DNA from: Spirosoma pollinicola
GTDB lineage: Bacteria; Bacteroidota; Bacteroidia; Cytophagales; Spirosomataceae
Assembly: GCF_002831565.1 (NCBI RefSeq)
Contig: NZ_CP025096.1
Location: forward strand, 992,001 to 1,056,000
DNA: 64,000 nucleotides
Reading direction: 5' to 3'
The position numbers and the translations under genes were made by a program. Shown here piece after piece: positions 1-9,543 of this stretch. The notes beneath the pieces were generated by a model, which searched no databases, was not told the origin of the DNA, and saw only the letters and a list, made by a program, of their open reading frames with translations. Every line of letters starts with the position of its first letter. Positions within the stretch are counted from its first letter, which is position 1.

Positions 1-122
1 CGCCGGGCGGTTCGACGGCAGTCAAAGCATCGGTAGCGTTGAGTGCCTGCACGGGTAGTACCATAGCGTTTGACGTGTTGGGTTTGCCCACAATGCTTAC
101 AGGAAACGGCTTCTAAGACCAT
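1..122 (-). CDS. IS1-family InsA-like transposase N-terminus, partial (runs off window)
   Basis: Reading the minus strand from an ATG at 120-122 gives an open frame to the window edge. It contains a zinc-ribbon pattern: CKHC near residue 8, then RYGTTRAGTQRYRC, then CFDC. This matches the N-terminal domain of InsA-type IS1 proteins (CPxC, KxGxxRAGKQRYRCKxC), which bind the IS ends. Only about 40 residues are inside the window, so whether the element is intact cannot be judged. The family call rests on the Cys pattern and the TRAGxQRYRC signature. Confidence 0.7.
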   Translation of the reverse strand, partial: MVLEAVSCKHCGQTQHVKRYGTTRAGTQRYRCFDCRRTAR

Positions 123-199
123 TCACAAAGATCCCTGAATAAACGCAGTTAAGCCACTACCGATTTTGCACTTTCTGAAGCCAAATTATATAACTAAGG

Positions 200-325
200 T
201 GGCTGTTGCAAAAATCTGGATGGATTTAAGATGCTTTATTCAGTACCTTGTTTCGGCTAAAAAGCGACCTATACTGACCCCTTCTTTGGGCTTACTTATG
301 CCTTAAAAGACTTTTGCAACATCCA
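200..325. mobile_element. MITE-like element with IS1182-type terminal inverted repeats
   Basis: A 126-bp segment is bounded by TGGCTGTTGCAAAA (200-213) and TTTTGCAACATCCA (312-325), inverted repeats with one mismatch. The same terminal sequence ends both full-length IS1182-type copies at 15948 and 17992. The interior has no transposase sequence and does not resemble the IS interior, so it is either a non-autonomous derivative or a deletion remnant. Its right end supplies the last codons of the neighbouring membrane protein gene. Confidence 0.6.
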
Positions 326-656
326 CTGTGAATATGTTAACCCAGCCTCGAAAAGGAATTATTCTTAAAACGAGTATGAGTAAATAAACAATCAACAAGC
401 TACTATACAGCAGGTTGTGCTTCCTAGTCAGTTGACTTATTTCCTTACAATCGCTGTATTGCTTTTTCAGGAAAAGAATTGAATGAATCACCCGGTTAGA
501 ATCTCTTGCTAAGAAATAGTTCCAAAAGGAAAGCAGTGGCAGCCGATGACGGCTTCGGTCCACCACAGAATAGTAGTAAGCTTTCAACTGAGAGAGGCTA
601 ATCAAAATCACGGCTCCTAATAAGGGAATTGCAGCTGGCAGGTAGTTTGTGGTCAT
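303..656 (-). CDS. Small two-TM membrane protein, C-terminus supplied by the MITE
   Basis: A 117-residue protein with a hydrophobic segment near residues 8-22, a basic cytoplasmic-type middle (about 30-80) and a second hydrophobic segment near 84-100. The layout resembles small UspB-like membrane proteins, but no signature residue confirms this. The final residues (VDVAKVF) are translated from the terminal repeat of the MITE-like element at 200-325. The original 3' end was therefore probably replaced by the insertion. Function is unknown. Confidence 0.55.
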   Translation of the reverse strand: MTTNYLPAAIPLLGAVILISLSQLKAYYYSVVDRSRHRLPLLSFWNYFLARDSNRVIHSILFLKKQYSDCKEISQLTRKHNLLYSSLLIVYLLILVLRIIPFRGWVNIFTVDVAKVF

Positions 657-680
657 ATAAAGGCTCGCTTTCTGTTGTCT

Positions 681-728
681 AATCTGGCTTGTTAAACAAA
701 ACTTGAGTTTTGTTTAACAAGCCAGATT
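681..728. repeat. Perfect 23-bp inverted repeat with 2-nt loop, possible terminator
   Basis: Arms 681-703 and 706-728 are exact reverse complements separated by 2 nt. On the plus strand the hairpin is followed by GCGTTTTTT, as in an intrinsic terminator. It lies between the 3' end of the large kinase gene and the start of the small membrane protein gene, both on the minus strand. It could also be a mobile-element remnant. The rest of 657-1002 shows nothing recognisable. Confidence 0.55.
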
Positions 729-1002
729 GCGTTTTTTATGGAATAAAGCTTAGCTGTCGTCTTGGCAAGCCATTTTCTCGGTGGGAACGTGTACCGCATC
801 ACGAACATGAACCATTAATTGGAAAAGTACTAGTTTCTGTTTGGCTTAACTTATAAAACATATAGGGAAACTTCTTGCCATAACACAATGATAGATGTTT
901 ACTATTTCGTTCACGAAAAGGCTTCTTTTTTCAAATGTTCCGGCAGCCCGACCGTAGCTGTTGGGCTTTAGTTGGTAAGCCCGAAAATATATGCTTTGGG
1001 AA

Positions 1003-4000
1003 TTAAAACGGCAAGGTGATCGTAAAGGTGGTTCCCTGGTTTTCCTGGCTCTCCACGGACAACTCACCACCGTGACAAGTGACGTATTGCCGGGCGATAA
1101 ACAGCCCCAGACCCGTACCCTGTATGCCATCGGTATTACTGGCCCGAAAGAAAGCCTGAAATAAGGAAGTTTGCTCGCTGGTCGGGATGCCTACGCCCTG
1201 ATCGATTACCTGGAGCAACAGGCTGTTCGTGCGGAAGAAAATTCGTAGAATGGGAGGTGTACTAACTGAAAACTTAAACGCATTGGACAACAGATTGGTC
1301 AGCACATACCCCATCAGTTTGGCATCCAGATTGACTCGTCGGGGGGTACCCTCAAGGAGCAGTTGAACGCGCCGGCCATCAGGGCGTCGACTAAAATGCG
1401 TATCAACCAAGCCCTCACACAGGGCAACGACATCCGCTGAATCAGGCGAATACGTAACCTTCCCGGCTTCGATCTGACCGATCGTCAGCACATCCGTCAG
1501 TAAGATCCCAAATTGATCGATCTGTTTTTCGACAACGCCTAGGTGTTTGTCGATGGCCATCCGGCTACTGGCAGCGGGTATATCAAGGTACAGTTTGATT
1601 AATTCAACACTGGACTGAATGGTCGTTAGCGGAGTGCGGAACTCGTGCGAGGCCGTGGCCACAAACTGGGATTTTAGTTGATTCAACTCCTGCTCGCGCT
1701 GGAGCGATTGCTGGAGAACGAACTCCTTTTCTTTCTGACTGGTCACATCACTGGCAATGCCAATATGGCGCACTACCTTTCCTCGTTCATCATGAATGAT
1801 GAAGGTGCGAATCAACAGCCAGCGCAAGGGTTCGTCTTTCAGCTGCAACCTGTAGTACAATTCCCCTGCGATGCCCGCTTTATACTGCTCAACAAAAGCC
1901 AGCACCAGGGGCCGGTCTTCAGGCAGGACACCTTGCATAAATAAGAATGGCTCCTGATGAAATTGCGCAAAACTTGTTTTCCAGACCCGCTCGAAGGCGG
2001 TATTCACATACAGCAATTGAAAGGGATTGGCCGAATGAATCCAGAATATCTCGTCGACGTTTTCGGCAATTTCCTCAAACCGCTGCTCACTTTCCAGTAG
2101 CTGTTGTTGAGCCGCCTGCTGTTCGACCTGGGCCTGTAATAACTGCATATGAAGGGCCTGATCTTGCAAAGCTACCTTCTGTTGGAGTACTTCCCGGGTG
2201 CGCTCCTGCACCAGGTTTTGTAAAGTAACCTGCTGTTTATGGATGCGTTTAATCCGCAGGCGATACGCTCCGTAAAGACAACCGACCACCAGTAAGGCAA
2301 CTAAACTTTTAAACCACCACATTTGCCAGAAGGGGGGATGGATGACGATTCGGAAAGCCGTTCCGCTTTCATTCCAGAGACCATCATTATTAGACCCTTT
2401 TACCCGAAAGGTATAGGTGCCCGGCGCCAGATTGGTATAGGTCGCCACCCGGGTGGGGCTTGTCAAACTCCAGTCCTGATCAAATCCCTCCAGTTTATAG
2501 CGGTACTGATTCTTCTGGGGAATCGAATAATTTAAAGCCGCAAACTCAAAGCTGAGCGTGGATTGGTCATAGGCGAGGGTGATCTGGTTGGATCGAAGCC
2601 AAACCGGTTGATTGAAAATACGAAGCTGCGTGATAACGACGGGTGGAATGAAGGAATTATGGGTATTTCGTACCCGATCCGGATCAAAGCTGGTCATCCC
2701 GGTACTGCATCCGAAAAATAGGTTACCCCGCTGGCCTTTACAAACCGCCATCCGGTTAAATGACCCTTTTGGTAGGCCATCCTCCGCCCCAAAATTGCGG
2801 AATGTGTTGGTTTTTCGATGGAAGACCGATAGCCCTTTATTGGTGCTAATCCACAGGTTGCCGCCCGCATCGCTGATCATACCCTGAATCACCTTGTTAG
2901 CTAACCCCTGCTTTTCGCTATATGAGACAAACGACTGCGTCTGGGGCTCAAACCGGTTTAGTCCACCGTAGGTGCCGACCCATACCTGGTTCTGGGCATC
3001 TTCGTAGAGGCTGATTACTGAATTATGATTCAAACTACCGGGCACGTCCCGGTTGTGCCGATACGAGCGGAATAGGCCGCTGCGGGTATTGAGCACATTC
3101 AATCCGTCTCCTTCGGTCCCAATCCACAAGTTTTGCTGGTGATCATAGCACAATGCGCTAATATAACTTTGTGTCAGGTGACCCGGCTGCGTTGCATCAG
3201 CGGGGTAATGGGTAAACGTGCCGGTTTTTTTCGTGTAACTACTAATACCCCCCCCCATGGAGCCTAGCCAAATTGTCCCTTTCTTTCCCTCGACAATCGT
3301 CGTAACCGTTTCATGATTGAGTCCGTTGGCATCACCCCGCTGGGTGAAGTTGAGAAAGTCACCGGATTTCTTTCGCCATAGACTCAGTCCTCCTTTGTAA
3401 CAGCCAATCCAAATATCCCCGTCGCTATCCTGGTAGAGGCTCATAATAAAGTTACTTCCCACACTCGATGGATCGGCGGGAGAATGGGCATAGTGGACGT
3501 AGTGATGGGTTGATTTGATCAACACGTTCAACCCACCCCCATCGGTTCCGAACCATAGGTTACCTTGAAGGTCTTCCAGAACGGCCATCACATTGGGATT
3601 CGAGAGACTGTTGGTCTGGTTAATATCTTTTTGATAGCGCGTAAAGTTGGCTGACTGGTGATCAAAAAAGTTAATGCCTCCGCTGTAGGTTCCAATCCAC
3701 ATGTTCCCGCTCCGATCAGGGCAAAGGGCATAAATAGAGCCATTATTGAGCCCGTCGGGATCATTCTCCTGGTAGGGATACTGGGTAAACGCCGTCCGGC
3801 TTTTATTGAGTACACTGATGCCTTCGTTTTCGGTCCCGATCCACAAATTTCCCTGCCCGTCTTCCGCCAGGGTATTAATGTCATCATCAAGGAGCGAACT
3901 GGCCACCGCTGAATCGTGCCGAAAATGGGTAAACGAGGTTTGATCCTGATTTAACAGATTCAGGCCCCCGCCTTGGGTAGCTATCCATAGCCGCCCCTGC

Positions 4001-4716
4001 GAATCTTCCAATAATTTTTTTACGTTGTTATGGCTCAGGGACGATTGATCCCCGGGGCGATGTCTATACGGCTTAAACCTACCCGTTAGGGGGTCTAATC
4101 GGTTTAGTCCCCCGCCAAAGGTGGCCACCCAAATTTGCCCTTGACGGTCCACCAGTACATCCTGAACCAGATCATTGGATAGGCTAGTTGGGTTACCGGT
4201 CTGATGTTGATAGCGGATGAAGCTGCCACGGGTCGGATTAAACTGATTAAGGCCATCTTCGGTGGCGATCCACAGATTACCCTGACGATCTTCGGTGATG
4301 GCCAGGACGTGATTACTACTCAGGCTTCGGGTATCGGTTTGGGACCGATTAAAGCGGGTGAATCGGCCCGTTCTCTTATCAAATCGGCAAAGTCCCCCGT
4401 CAGCGGTTCCGACCCACACATTTCCTTTTCGGTCCTTAAAAAGAGATACGACAAAATTATCGCTTAGGCTAGTGGGTTGAAGGGGGTCATTTTGGTAAAG
4501 CGTAAAGGCGTATCCGTCGTATTTATTAAGGCCATCCTGAGTGCCAAACCACATAAATCCCTGCGGATCCTGGAGGACACAAGTTACATTACTCTGGGAT
4601 AAGCCTTCGTCGGTGGTTATATGTTTAAAGGGTGCTTTACCGGTTTGGGCCTGGGATGATTGGCAACGAACAAAACATAACAGAACCAGCAGCAGGCTAG
4701 AAGCGTGACCGAACAT
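1003..4716 (-). CDS. Reg_prop beta-propeller sensor histidine kinase (HTCS-like, no receiver)
   Basis: A 1237-residue membrane sensor kinase. A signal peptide (residues 1-24, ending SSQAQ) precedes about 14 two-component-regulator propeller repeats (about 30-700) with the recurring pattern D-x-x-G-x-x-W-x-G-T-x-x-G-L. A Y_Y_Y domain (about 715-785, ending GTYTFRVKGSNNDG), one TM helix (about 795-815) and a coiled coil follow. Then come a PAS domain (about 870-985), a HisKA domain with ASHEFRTPL (His about 1023), and a HATPase with NLLSNAFKF, DQGVGIP and GTGLGLFIA. In Bacteroidetes this periplasmic architecture often senses glycans or envelope signals. Unlike classical hybrid HTCS proteins it lacks REC and AraC domains, and no cognate regulator lies adjacent. 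Confidence 0.93.
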   Translation of the reverse strand: MFGHASSLLLVLLCFVRCQSSQAQTGKAPFKHITTDEGLSQSNVTCVLQDPQGFMWFGTQDGLNKYDGYAFTLYQNDPLQPTSLSDNFVVSLFKDRKGNVWVGTADGGLCRFDKRTGRFTRFNRSQTDTRSLSSNHVLAITEDRQGNLWIATEDGLNQFNPTRGSFIRYQHQTGNPTSLSNDLVQDVLVDRQGQIWVATFGGGLNRLDPLTGRFKPYRHRPGDQSSLSHNNVKKLLEDSQGRLWIATQGGGLNLLNQDQTSFTHFRHDSAVASSLLDDDINTLAEDGQGNLWIGTENEGISVLNKSRTAFTQYPYQENDPDGLNNGSIYALCPDRSGNMWIGTYSGGINFFDHQSANFTRYQKDINQTNSLSNPNVMAVLEDLQGNLWFGTDGGGLNVLIKSTHHYVHYAHSPADPSSVGSNFIMSLYQDSDGDIWIGCYKGGLSLWRKKSGDFLNFTQRGDANGLNHETVTTIVEGKKGTIWLGSMGGGISSYTKKTGTFTHYPADATQPGHLTQSYISALCYDHQQNLWIGTEGDGLNVLNTRSGLFRSYRHNRDVPGSLNHNSVISLYEDAQNQVWVGTYGGLNRFEPQTQSFVSYSEKQGLANKVIQGMISDAGGNLWISTNKGLSVFHRKTNTFRNFGAEDGLPKGSFNRMAVCKGQRGNLFFGCSTGMTSFDPDRVRNTHNSFIPPVVITQLRIFNQPVWLRSNQITLAYDQSTLSFEFAALNYSIPQKNQYRYKLEGFDQDWSLTSPTRVATYTNLAPGTYTFRVKGSNNDGLWNESGTAFRIVIHPPFWQMWWFKSLVALLVVGCLYGAYRLRIKRIHKQQVTLQNLVQERTREVLQQKVALQDQALHMQLLQAQVEQQAAQQQLLESEQRFEEIAENVDEIFWIHSANPFQLLYVNTAFERVWKTSFAQFHQEPFLFMQGVLPEDRPLVLAFVEQYKAGIAGELYYRLQLKDEPLRWLLIRTFIIHDERGKVVRHIGIASDVTSQKEKEFVLQQSLQREQELNQLKSQFVATASHEFRTPLTTIQSSVELIKLYLDIPAASSRMAIDKHLGVVEKQIDQFGILLTDVLTIGQIEAGKVTYSPDSADVVALCEGLVDTHFSRRPDGRRVQLLLEGTPRRVNLDAKLMGYVLTNLLSNAFKFSVSTPPILRIFFRTNSLLLQVIDQGVGIPTSEQTSLFQAFFRASNTDGIQGTGLGLFIARQYVTCHGGELSVESQENQGTTFTITLPF

Positions 4717-5535
4717 GTAAAAGGTATAGCTACGGATATCGTAAAATAGACCCTAAATATAGTAACATATTGTGTAATAAAAATTCATTTGGGCAACATT
4801 TTATCTTCCATGACTATAGTCAACGGCGAAAGTGGGTAGGAAAATAAGATGATTAAATGACCGTTACCTGTCTGGCTAATTAAAAACCGTTCAGTTAAAG
4901 CTTAACCTGGCCCGAAACGCTGAACTATTAAGCTGAACGGTTAACATAAACCTTAATTGGGCTGTTTTGAGTGCCCCCTATTTAGCTACCATTCATTTAT
5001 ACATCCTTTTCAATTTAAGACAAAACAGGCCTTGGTATACAAAAGAGGTTAGTTACCGGCCTTTTTGAGGCACTTTTCTGCTGCTTGGCTACCGGTAGGC
5101 GAAGCACCCCTATTCGATCAACAAACCCTCTAGCAGGGTCTATAGACTGCGGTGATGCCCGCTCTAAAAAACCATAGCCTAAAGAGGGGAATAGGGATAG
5201 TCTAGTTATATGCTAATGACCGTCTCTTACCATCAGGTACCACTCGCTATTTGCCCCTCAATAGCTAGACGGTTATATCTAACCAATGGGCAGCCGTTAA
5301 GCGCCATCTACTAAGCGATCGACGTGTTGGGTCAAAAGGGGACCCATTAAACCCTGGTCAAGATGGCTAATCAGCGGTGCCAAAACTAAACCCCTTGTCA
5401 CTGATCGAACGACGACGGCATGTCGTGCAACAGTGATAACAAAAGCAGCCCATAAAACCGGTCAAGAGCTAGCTATTTTTCCCCGTACCCAGCATGGCAT
5501 TTCGTCCTAAGCAACCAGGCGGCAAGAGGCTTGTT
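4717..5535. other. Intergenic region without a recognised gene
   Basis: No frame on either strand looks like a real protein. An imperfect inverted repeat pairs AACCGTTCAG (4885-4894) with CTGAACGGTT (4933-4942). The AT-rich stretch 4740-4800 is the likely promoter region of the kinase gene that starts at 4716, but no convincing -33/-7 pair could be fixed. Confidence 0.4.
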
Positions 5536-6069
5536 TTACAAGGGGGTACCGAATAATTGGCAATAATAATACCGGTTCTGTTTACTGGGGCCCGCAATAC
5601 CAATACCGATGGCTGTTACGTCTCTGGTCAATAAATTCTTTCGATGCCCGCTGGATTCCATCCATTGGTTATTCACCACAAAGCGACCATCCAAGCGGGT
5701 ATTGAGCGCAATATTTTCACTCAGCTGCCTAAAAGAATAGCCAACCCGGTTAGCCTTATCCGGCAAACTTAACCCGTTCAGGGTATGGCTCATTTGGTCC
5801 TTGGCTGCCATTAATTCGGCGTACGCTTGAGCCGCTTGCATCAGCTTCGCATCCGGCTTTAAGTCGGATAAGTGTCTGCGGACTCGTTGCTGGTTAGTAG
5901 CGACCAGGATGGCCTGCTTCTCGTTTTGTAAGTTCATCGTTAGCCCTTGCACCAGTGAATCGTTTACGTTCTTAATCCAGGCACTCGGCTGAAGCGGGAA
6001 GGGTAAGGTTGACGTTGACATCAGCCACCCAGGCAGAATAAATAAGGCAATCGTTCTGAATGTATTCAT
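5536..6069 (-). CDS. Secreted CAP/SCP-domain protein (YkwD-like)
   Basis: A 177-residue protein with an N-terminal hydrophobic signal (residues 5-22) and a CAP domain (about 50-175). Visible family landmarks are MSHTLNG (the SH motif), SENIA, WMESSGHRKNLL and AIGIGIA. These correspond to the conserved His, Glu and GHR/NLL features of CAP domains. Bacterial members are exported proteins of mostly undefined biochemical role, some linked to the envelope. The gene is monocistronic. A terminator-like hairpin 140-170 bp upstream on the same strand may attenuate it. Confidence 0.85.
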   Translation of the reverse strand: MNTFRTIALFILPGWLMSTSTLPFPLQPSAWIKNVNDSLVQGLTMNLQNEKQAILVATNQQRVRRHLSDLKPDAKLMQAAQAYAELMAAKDQMSHTLNGLSLPDKANRVGYSFRQLSENIALNTRLDGRFVVNNQWMESSGHRKNLLTRDVTAIGIGIAGPSKQNRYYYCQLFGTPL

Positions 6070-6210
6070 CGGTAGTCAGGTGCTTTACATCAAGAAAAGC
6101 GTCCAGGTCAGTTGACTGAATCAACGTTTGATTGGACTTGCGACAAGTAAGGGTACATGGCAGGAAATCCTACTGAACGGAATGGTCGTTTTTTCAGGAG
6201 GAGCCACAAA

Positions 6211-6240
6211 AAAGCCCGAGCCAAAACTAGCCAGGGCTTT
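6211..6240 (-). terminator. Intrinsic terminator or attenuator on the minus strand
   Basis: On the minus strand AAAGCCC and GGGCTTT form a stem with a 16-nt loop, followed directly by a T run (GGGCTTTTTTT). Upstream on the same strand lie a ten-codon frame beginning ATGATG (6320 down to 6288) and a second hairpin, GTGGGG with CCCCAC (6261-6277). A short frame, a hairpin and a terminator ahead of the CAP gene at 6069 resemble an attenuator, but the peptide has no diagnostic residue run. The remainder of 6070-6739 has no recognisable gene. Confidence 0.5.
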
Positions 6241-6739
6241 CCGCTTCTATCCACACCATAGTGGGGTCGTGCCCCACTCGATGTTTATTAAACGGCATGG
6301 GAACGGGTAACGTTCATCATATATTACAAATCAGCTAATTAGGTGTTTTATTAGCAACGGGAACGCAGTGGCATCGGCCATCCGACGCGGACGGCAAAAA
6401 ATTACGCTAACCGTTTTTGGCTTGTATCCTGTACTTATTCAATGGCAAGATAAGGTACTTTAAAAAAGGTATAAGTTTCGGCTACAACTCTAAGGCTGTA
6501 TTTCGACATTTTATAACCCTGGCTTTGTTATACCACTAAACCCTAAGCTGAATCGACGCCACTTGCCGCTCGATAATTTAAATAAATACGTAGGACCAGT
6601 GCCAGAAACCGTTTACGGAAAGGTTCTCAACTCGAACGTTTAGCAACTGTTAAACCACCCAAGTAGTGCCACCCTGATCCCTGATAAGTAGAGAATCCAG
6701 CTTCCTGTATTTTCCTAATTAACTCTTGAGCAACCACTT

Positions 6740-7387
6740 ATGCCTGCTACTGTTGCCATCGTTGATGACCACCGCCTATATCGGCAAGCGTTGACTAATT
6801 TTATCCGCCATTCGGTTGGGTATAAAGTGCTCTTGGAAGCAGAAAACGGTAACGATCTATTAAATCAGCTTTTACGTGCTGACAAAACTCCAGACCTGGC
6901 TCTGGTTGATTTACATATGCCTGGTATGGATGGATTTGAAACAACGGCTCGACTGCGACAACTCTATCCAGCGATTCGTGTGCTGATTGTTACTATATCT
7001 GATCGAAAAGAAGATGTAGTCCAGGCAATACGTAGCGGAGCACACGGTTACCTGGTAAAAGGTCAGCCTGATGATTTGCTTAAAGCAATGTATGATGTAA
7101 TAACGATGGGCTATCACTTTCCAATCTCCTTAACGTCTGCGAAAGGCGATGGTCAGCGTAGTAGCTTAGAAAAGCGTCAAAAGGCGGAGGACCAGTTGAC
7201 AGATCAGGAGATGACATTTGTACGAATGGCGTGTAGTGAATTGACTTACCGACAATTGGCCGATAAACTGGGTATATCGCTGTTTGCTCTGGAGCAGTAC
7301 CGCGAATCTGTTTTTGTCAAGTTGAAGGTACGCTCTCGTGTGGGCTTGGTGATGGAAGCGTTGCGTCGTGGCTGGATAACATTGTAG
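6740..7387 (+). CDS. NarL/FixJ-family response regulator
   Basis: A 215-residue protein with a REC domain (about 3-120): acidic pocket DD at 9-10, phospho-acceptor Asp57 in ALVDLHMPG, Thr in LIVTIS, and Lys in YLVKG. A C-terminal LuxR-type HTH (about 150-212) reads LTDQEMTFVRMACSELTYRQ and then LADKLGISLFALEQYRESVFVKL. It is a DNA-binding transcription regulator normally phosphorylated by a sensor kinase. No kinase is adjacent on this strand. The nearest is the large kinase at 1003-4716, but any pairing is speculative. Confidence 0.92.
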   Translation: MPATVAIVDDHRLYRQALTNFIRHSVGYKVLLEAENGNDLLNQLLRADKTPDLALVDLHMPGMDGFETTARLRQLYPAIRVLIVTISDRKEDVVQAIRSGAHGYLVKGQPDDLLKAMYDVITMGYHFPISLTSAKGDGQRSSLEKRQKAEDQLTDQEMTFVRMACSELTYRQLADKLGISLFALEQYRESVFVKLKVRSRVGLVMEALRRGWITL

Positions 7388-7576
7388 CTTCGTTAGCTCA
7401 CAAACATAGCTGTAAACGCCAACTGTTTTCTTTCTGCTCCATGCTGAGGAATTCTCCTGCTTATTTTGATTCTGCCTTCAATTGGATCTGATTTAGCCGC
7501 CTAAGTTCGTAGCTTCCCATTGTGATCTTCATGAGTAAAATTTATACCAAAAAAATTGTCCCAATTTAACAAATGG

Positions 7577-7963
7577 CTAATTGGTAGTGGAGTTCTGGTA
7601 GCGTACTATCAACCGCTTAACCATACACAGGCGTCGACGCGACACGGGCAAGACCTCTCCCGAATGGAGATAGACCAAGCCACTCTTATTCGTCTCTACT
7701 CTTTCCAGCCGTTCAACGTATCGAAGGTTAACAATACAATTACGATGCAGCCGGATAAACCAGGCACCGGGTAGCTGAGGCTGATAATAATTTAAGGTAC
7801 GGGATGTCAATACTTTTTCCCCATTCGTCCAGTAAAGCCAGCTATAATTGCCAGTTGCCTGCAAAAACTTCAACTCGTCAATGGGTAAACGAACCCGGCT
7901 GGCAGTTATCATGAAACCGTCAGGCTGCGTGTTTACCGGAGTAGCGTTGGTAAATAATGTCAT
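7577..7963 (-). CDS. Stand-alone LytTR DNA-binding protein
   Basis: A 128-residue protein made almost only of a LytTR domain (about 18-120). Landmarks are LPIDELKFLQATGNYSWLYW, VLTSRTLNYY, FIRLHRNCIVNLRYVERLER and the C-terminal LPVSRRR. There is no receiver or membrane domain, so phosphorylation cannot control it directly. Such orphans act as transcription regulators, often of their own gene. The next gene upstream is an ECF sigma factor on the same strand, 165 bp away. Confidence 0.85.
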   Translation of the reverse strand: MTLFTNATPVNTQPDGFMITASRVRLPIDELKFLQATGNYSWLYWTNGEKVLTSRTLNYYQPQLPGAWFIRLHRNCIVNLRYVERLERVETNKSGLVYLHSGEVLPVSRRRLCMVKRLIVRYQNSTTN

Positions 7964-8128
7964 ATAATATTAAATTCTAAAATAACTGTTTTGTGCTTGA
8001 TTTCCAGAGACTTGACGTTCAATTTTTTTTATAAAATTGAAGTTGTATTGTATAAATGCCAACGGGTATAATAACAGATTCCATTTTTTACCGCGTTGGT
8101 GGTTAATTGGGAACACGGTAAAACCACT

Positions 8129-8680
8129 TTATCGATTTGATGCTACCAGATAAAGCTGATGGGCTTTCTGCCGGGATCGTTTCAAACGCATCTTAACGGC
8201 GCTTTCCTGAAGACCGAGCTGCTGGGCAATCTGTTGGATGGACAGCCCCTGCTGATATTTCAGGCGAAGCAGACTAGCCTCCATGGGAGAGAGTTTCTGG
8301 AGCGTTTGATTAAGCAGTTGTAAGCGCTCTTCAAACGGTTCCTGCTCGTATAGATCGGCGAACTGATAAGTCTCCAGACCGTCCAGGTTTGACATCGGCA
8401 ATCGTTTCGTGGTTTTAATTTGATCCAGGCAGTAGTTGAAGGATATCGAGTAGAGCCAAGTAGAGAAGGTGGATTTCTCCTGAAAACGGCTTAGTTGGTC
8501 AAAGGTGCGGATAAATATATCGTGGGTGTAATCCTGGGCTTTTTCTGAATCTTTGGTCATGGATAAACAGCGCTTATAGACCTTCCTGACATAGCGGCTA
8601 TAAAGCTCTTCAAAGCAGGCATTGGGATTGGTGATGAACTGCTGGCGAATTAGCTCTTCGTCGTTGAGTTTCGTTTTCAT
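8129..8680 (-). CDS. ECF-family RNA polymerase sigma factor
   Basis: A 183-residue protein with region 2 (about 22-90: YSRYVRKVYKRCLSMTKD, DYTHDIFIRTF, STWLYSISFNYCLD) and region 4 (about 125-178: LSPMEASLLRLKYQQGLSIQ, IAQQLGLQESAVKMRLKRSR). The two are joined by a short linker typical of ECF sigmas. No anti-sigma gene is next to it, which is common for Bacteroidetes ECF genes of general type. It directs RNA polymerase to a specific promoter set that cannot be deduced here. Confidence 0.92.
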   Translation of the reverse strand: MKTKLNDEELIRQQFITNPNACFEELYSRYVRKVYKRCLSMTKDSEKAQDYTHDIFIRTFDQLSRFQEKSTFSTWLYSISFNYCLDQIKTTKRLPMSNLDGLETYQFADLYEQEPFEERLQLLNQTLQKLSPMEASLLRLKYQQGLSIQQIAQQLGLQESAVKMRLKRSRQKAHQLYLVASNR

Positions 8681-9543
8681 CGTATCGGTAGTGAATAAAA
8701 AATCTGGATATCAATACGTTTCTGATTGCCGCTTATTGATACAAATTTGTTTTATTAACTGCTCGTTGAGAACTTGATTCGATGAAATGACAGTTTTGCC
8801 CGTTTTTTGGTATGATTTACTGAAATATATAACTAGTAGGTAGTTTAAGCAATTGAAAAATAGGTGATTACATATTAAAGAGAAGCCCACCTATAGACTG
8901 GGACACGGTCTACCCCTACCAGGTTTTGTTAAATAGTCATGGGCACCAGTACATAAGCCGACATCTGACATTTGGGGAAGCCATGGCCAGTATATTAAAT
9001 GGGAAAGCCGGATCGTAGCAGGTGTGTCCGTGGTTTTATCCGAAGCCGAACTGGCTGAACAGATTACCAGCTCTGTTACCAGCCGGTTCGTGGGCGTAGC
9101 CTCATCCGGTCTAGTGGCTGCACAGACTGATATAATACATCAGGGGTGCCTGACGGGGAAGTAATACCATTAAACGATTGTCGCTGACTAGTTTAGGCAA
9201 GAGACGTTGACCCGTCGGCTGGGCGAAAGGTACAACACCAACCCTTGCCGTCCTGTTAGGCTGGTAATGCCCGAAAAATCCAAGAACCGCCGTGCTCCTG
9301 CCCACTGATTAGGTGCGTTCTGAAGCCACTGATTTCCGGTGGACAATTAGCCGTACAACCAGCAACGAATCTATTAGCTGACGGAATGAAATCAATGAAC
9401 GACGATTTGTTAGCAGCCGGGTCGAAAGTAGTCAAACTTTAGCAATGTCCACCTTGAACCATGGTCCCCATTCGGAGTAGGCAATTGGCAAGAGGCTACG
9501 CCCATGTGTCTAATTAACAAAGTCTAAAAACCAGACACCGGAC
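8681..9543. other. Intergenic stretch, possibly with gene remnants
   Basis: No intact gene is evident. A plus-strand frame of about 45 codons (roughly 9029-9163) has no start and reads like degraded coding sequence (LSEAELAEQITSSVTSRFVG), but the family was not recognised. The stretch marks the transition from the sigma factor gene to recombinase-carrying accessory DNA. Confidence 0.35.

Noticed and set aside
846..1130. Minus-strand frame of 94 codons
   Set aside because: It overlaps the end of the large kinase gene in another frame and has no protein-like features.
6128..6310. Plus-strand frame of 60 codons
   Set aside because: It runs through the minus-strand terminator hairpin and has no coding character.
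9111..9305. Minus-strand frame of 64 codons in the gap before the first recombinase
   Set aside because: No domain, no convincing start, low-complexity content; treated as chance.
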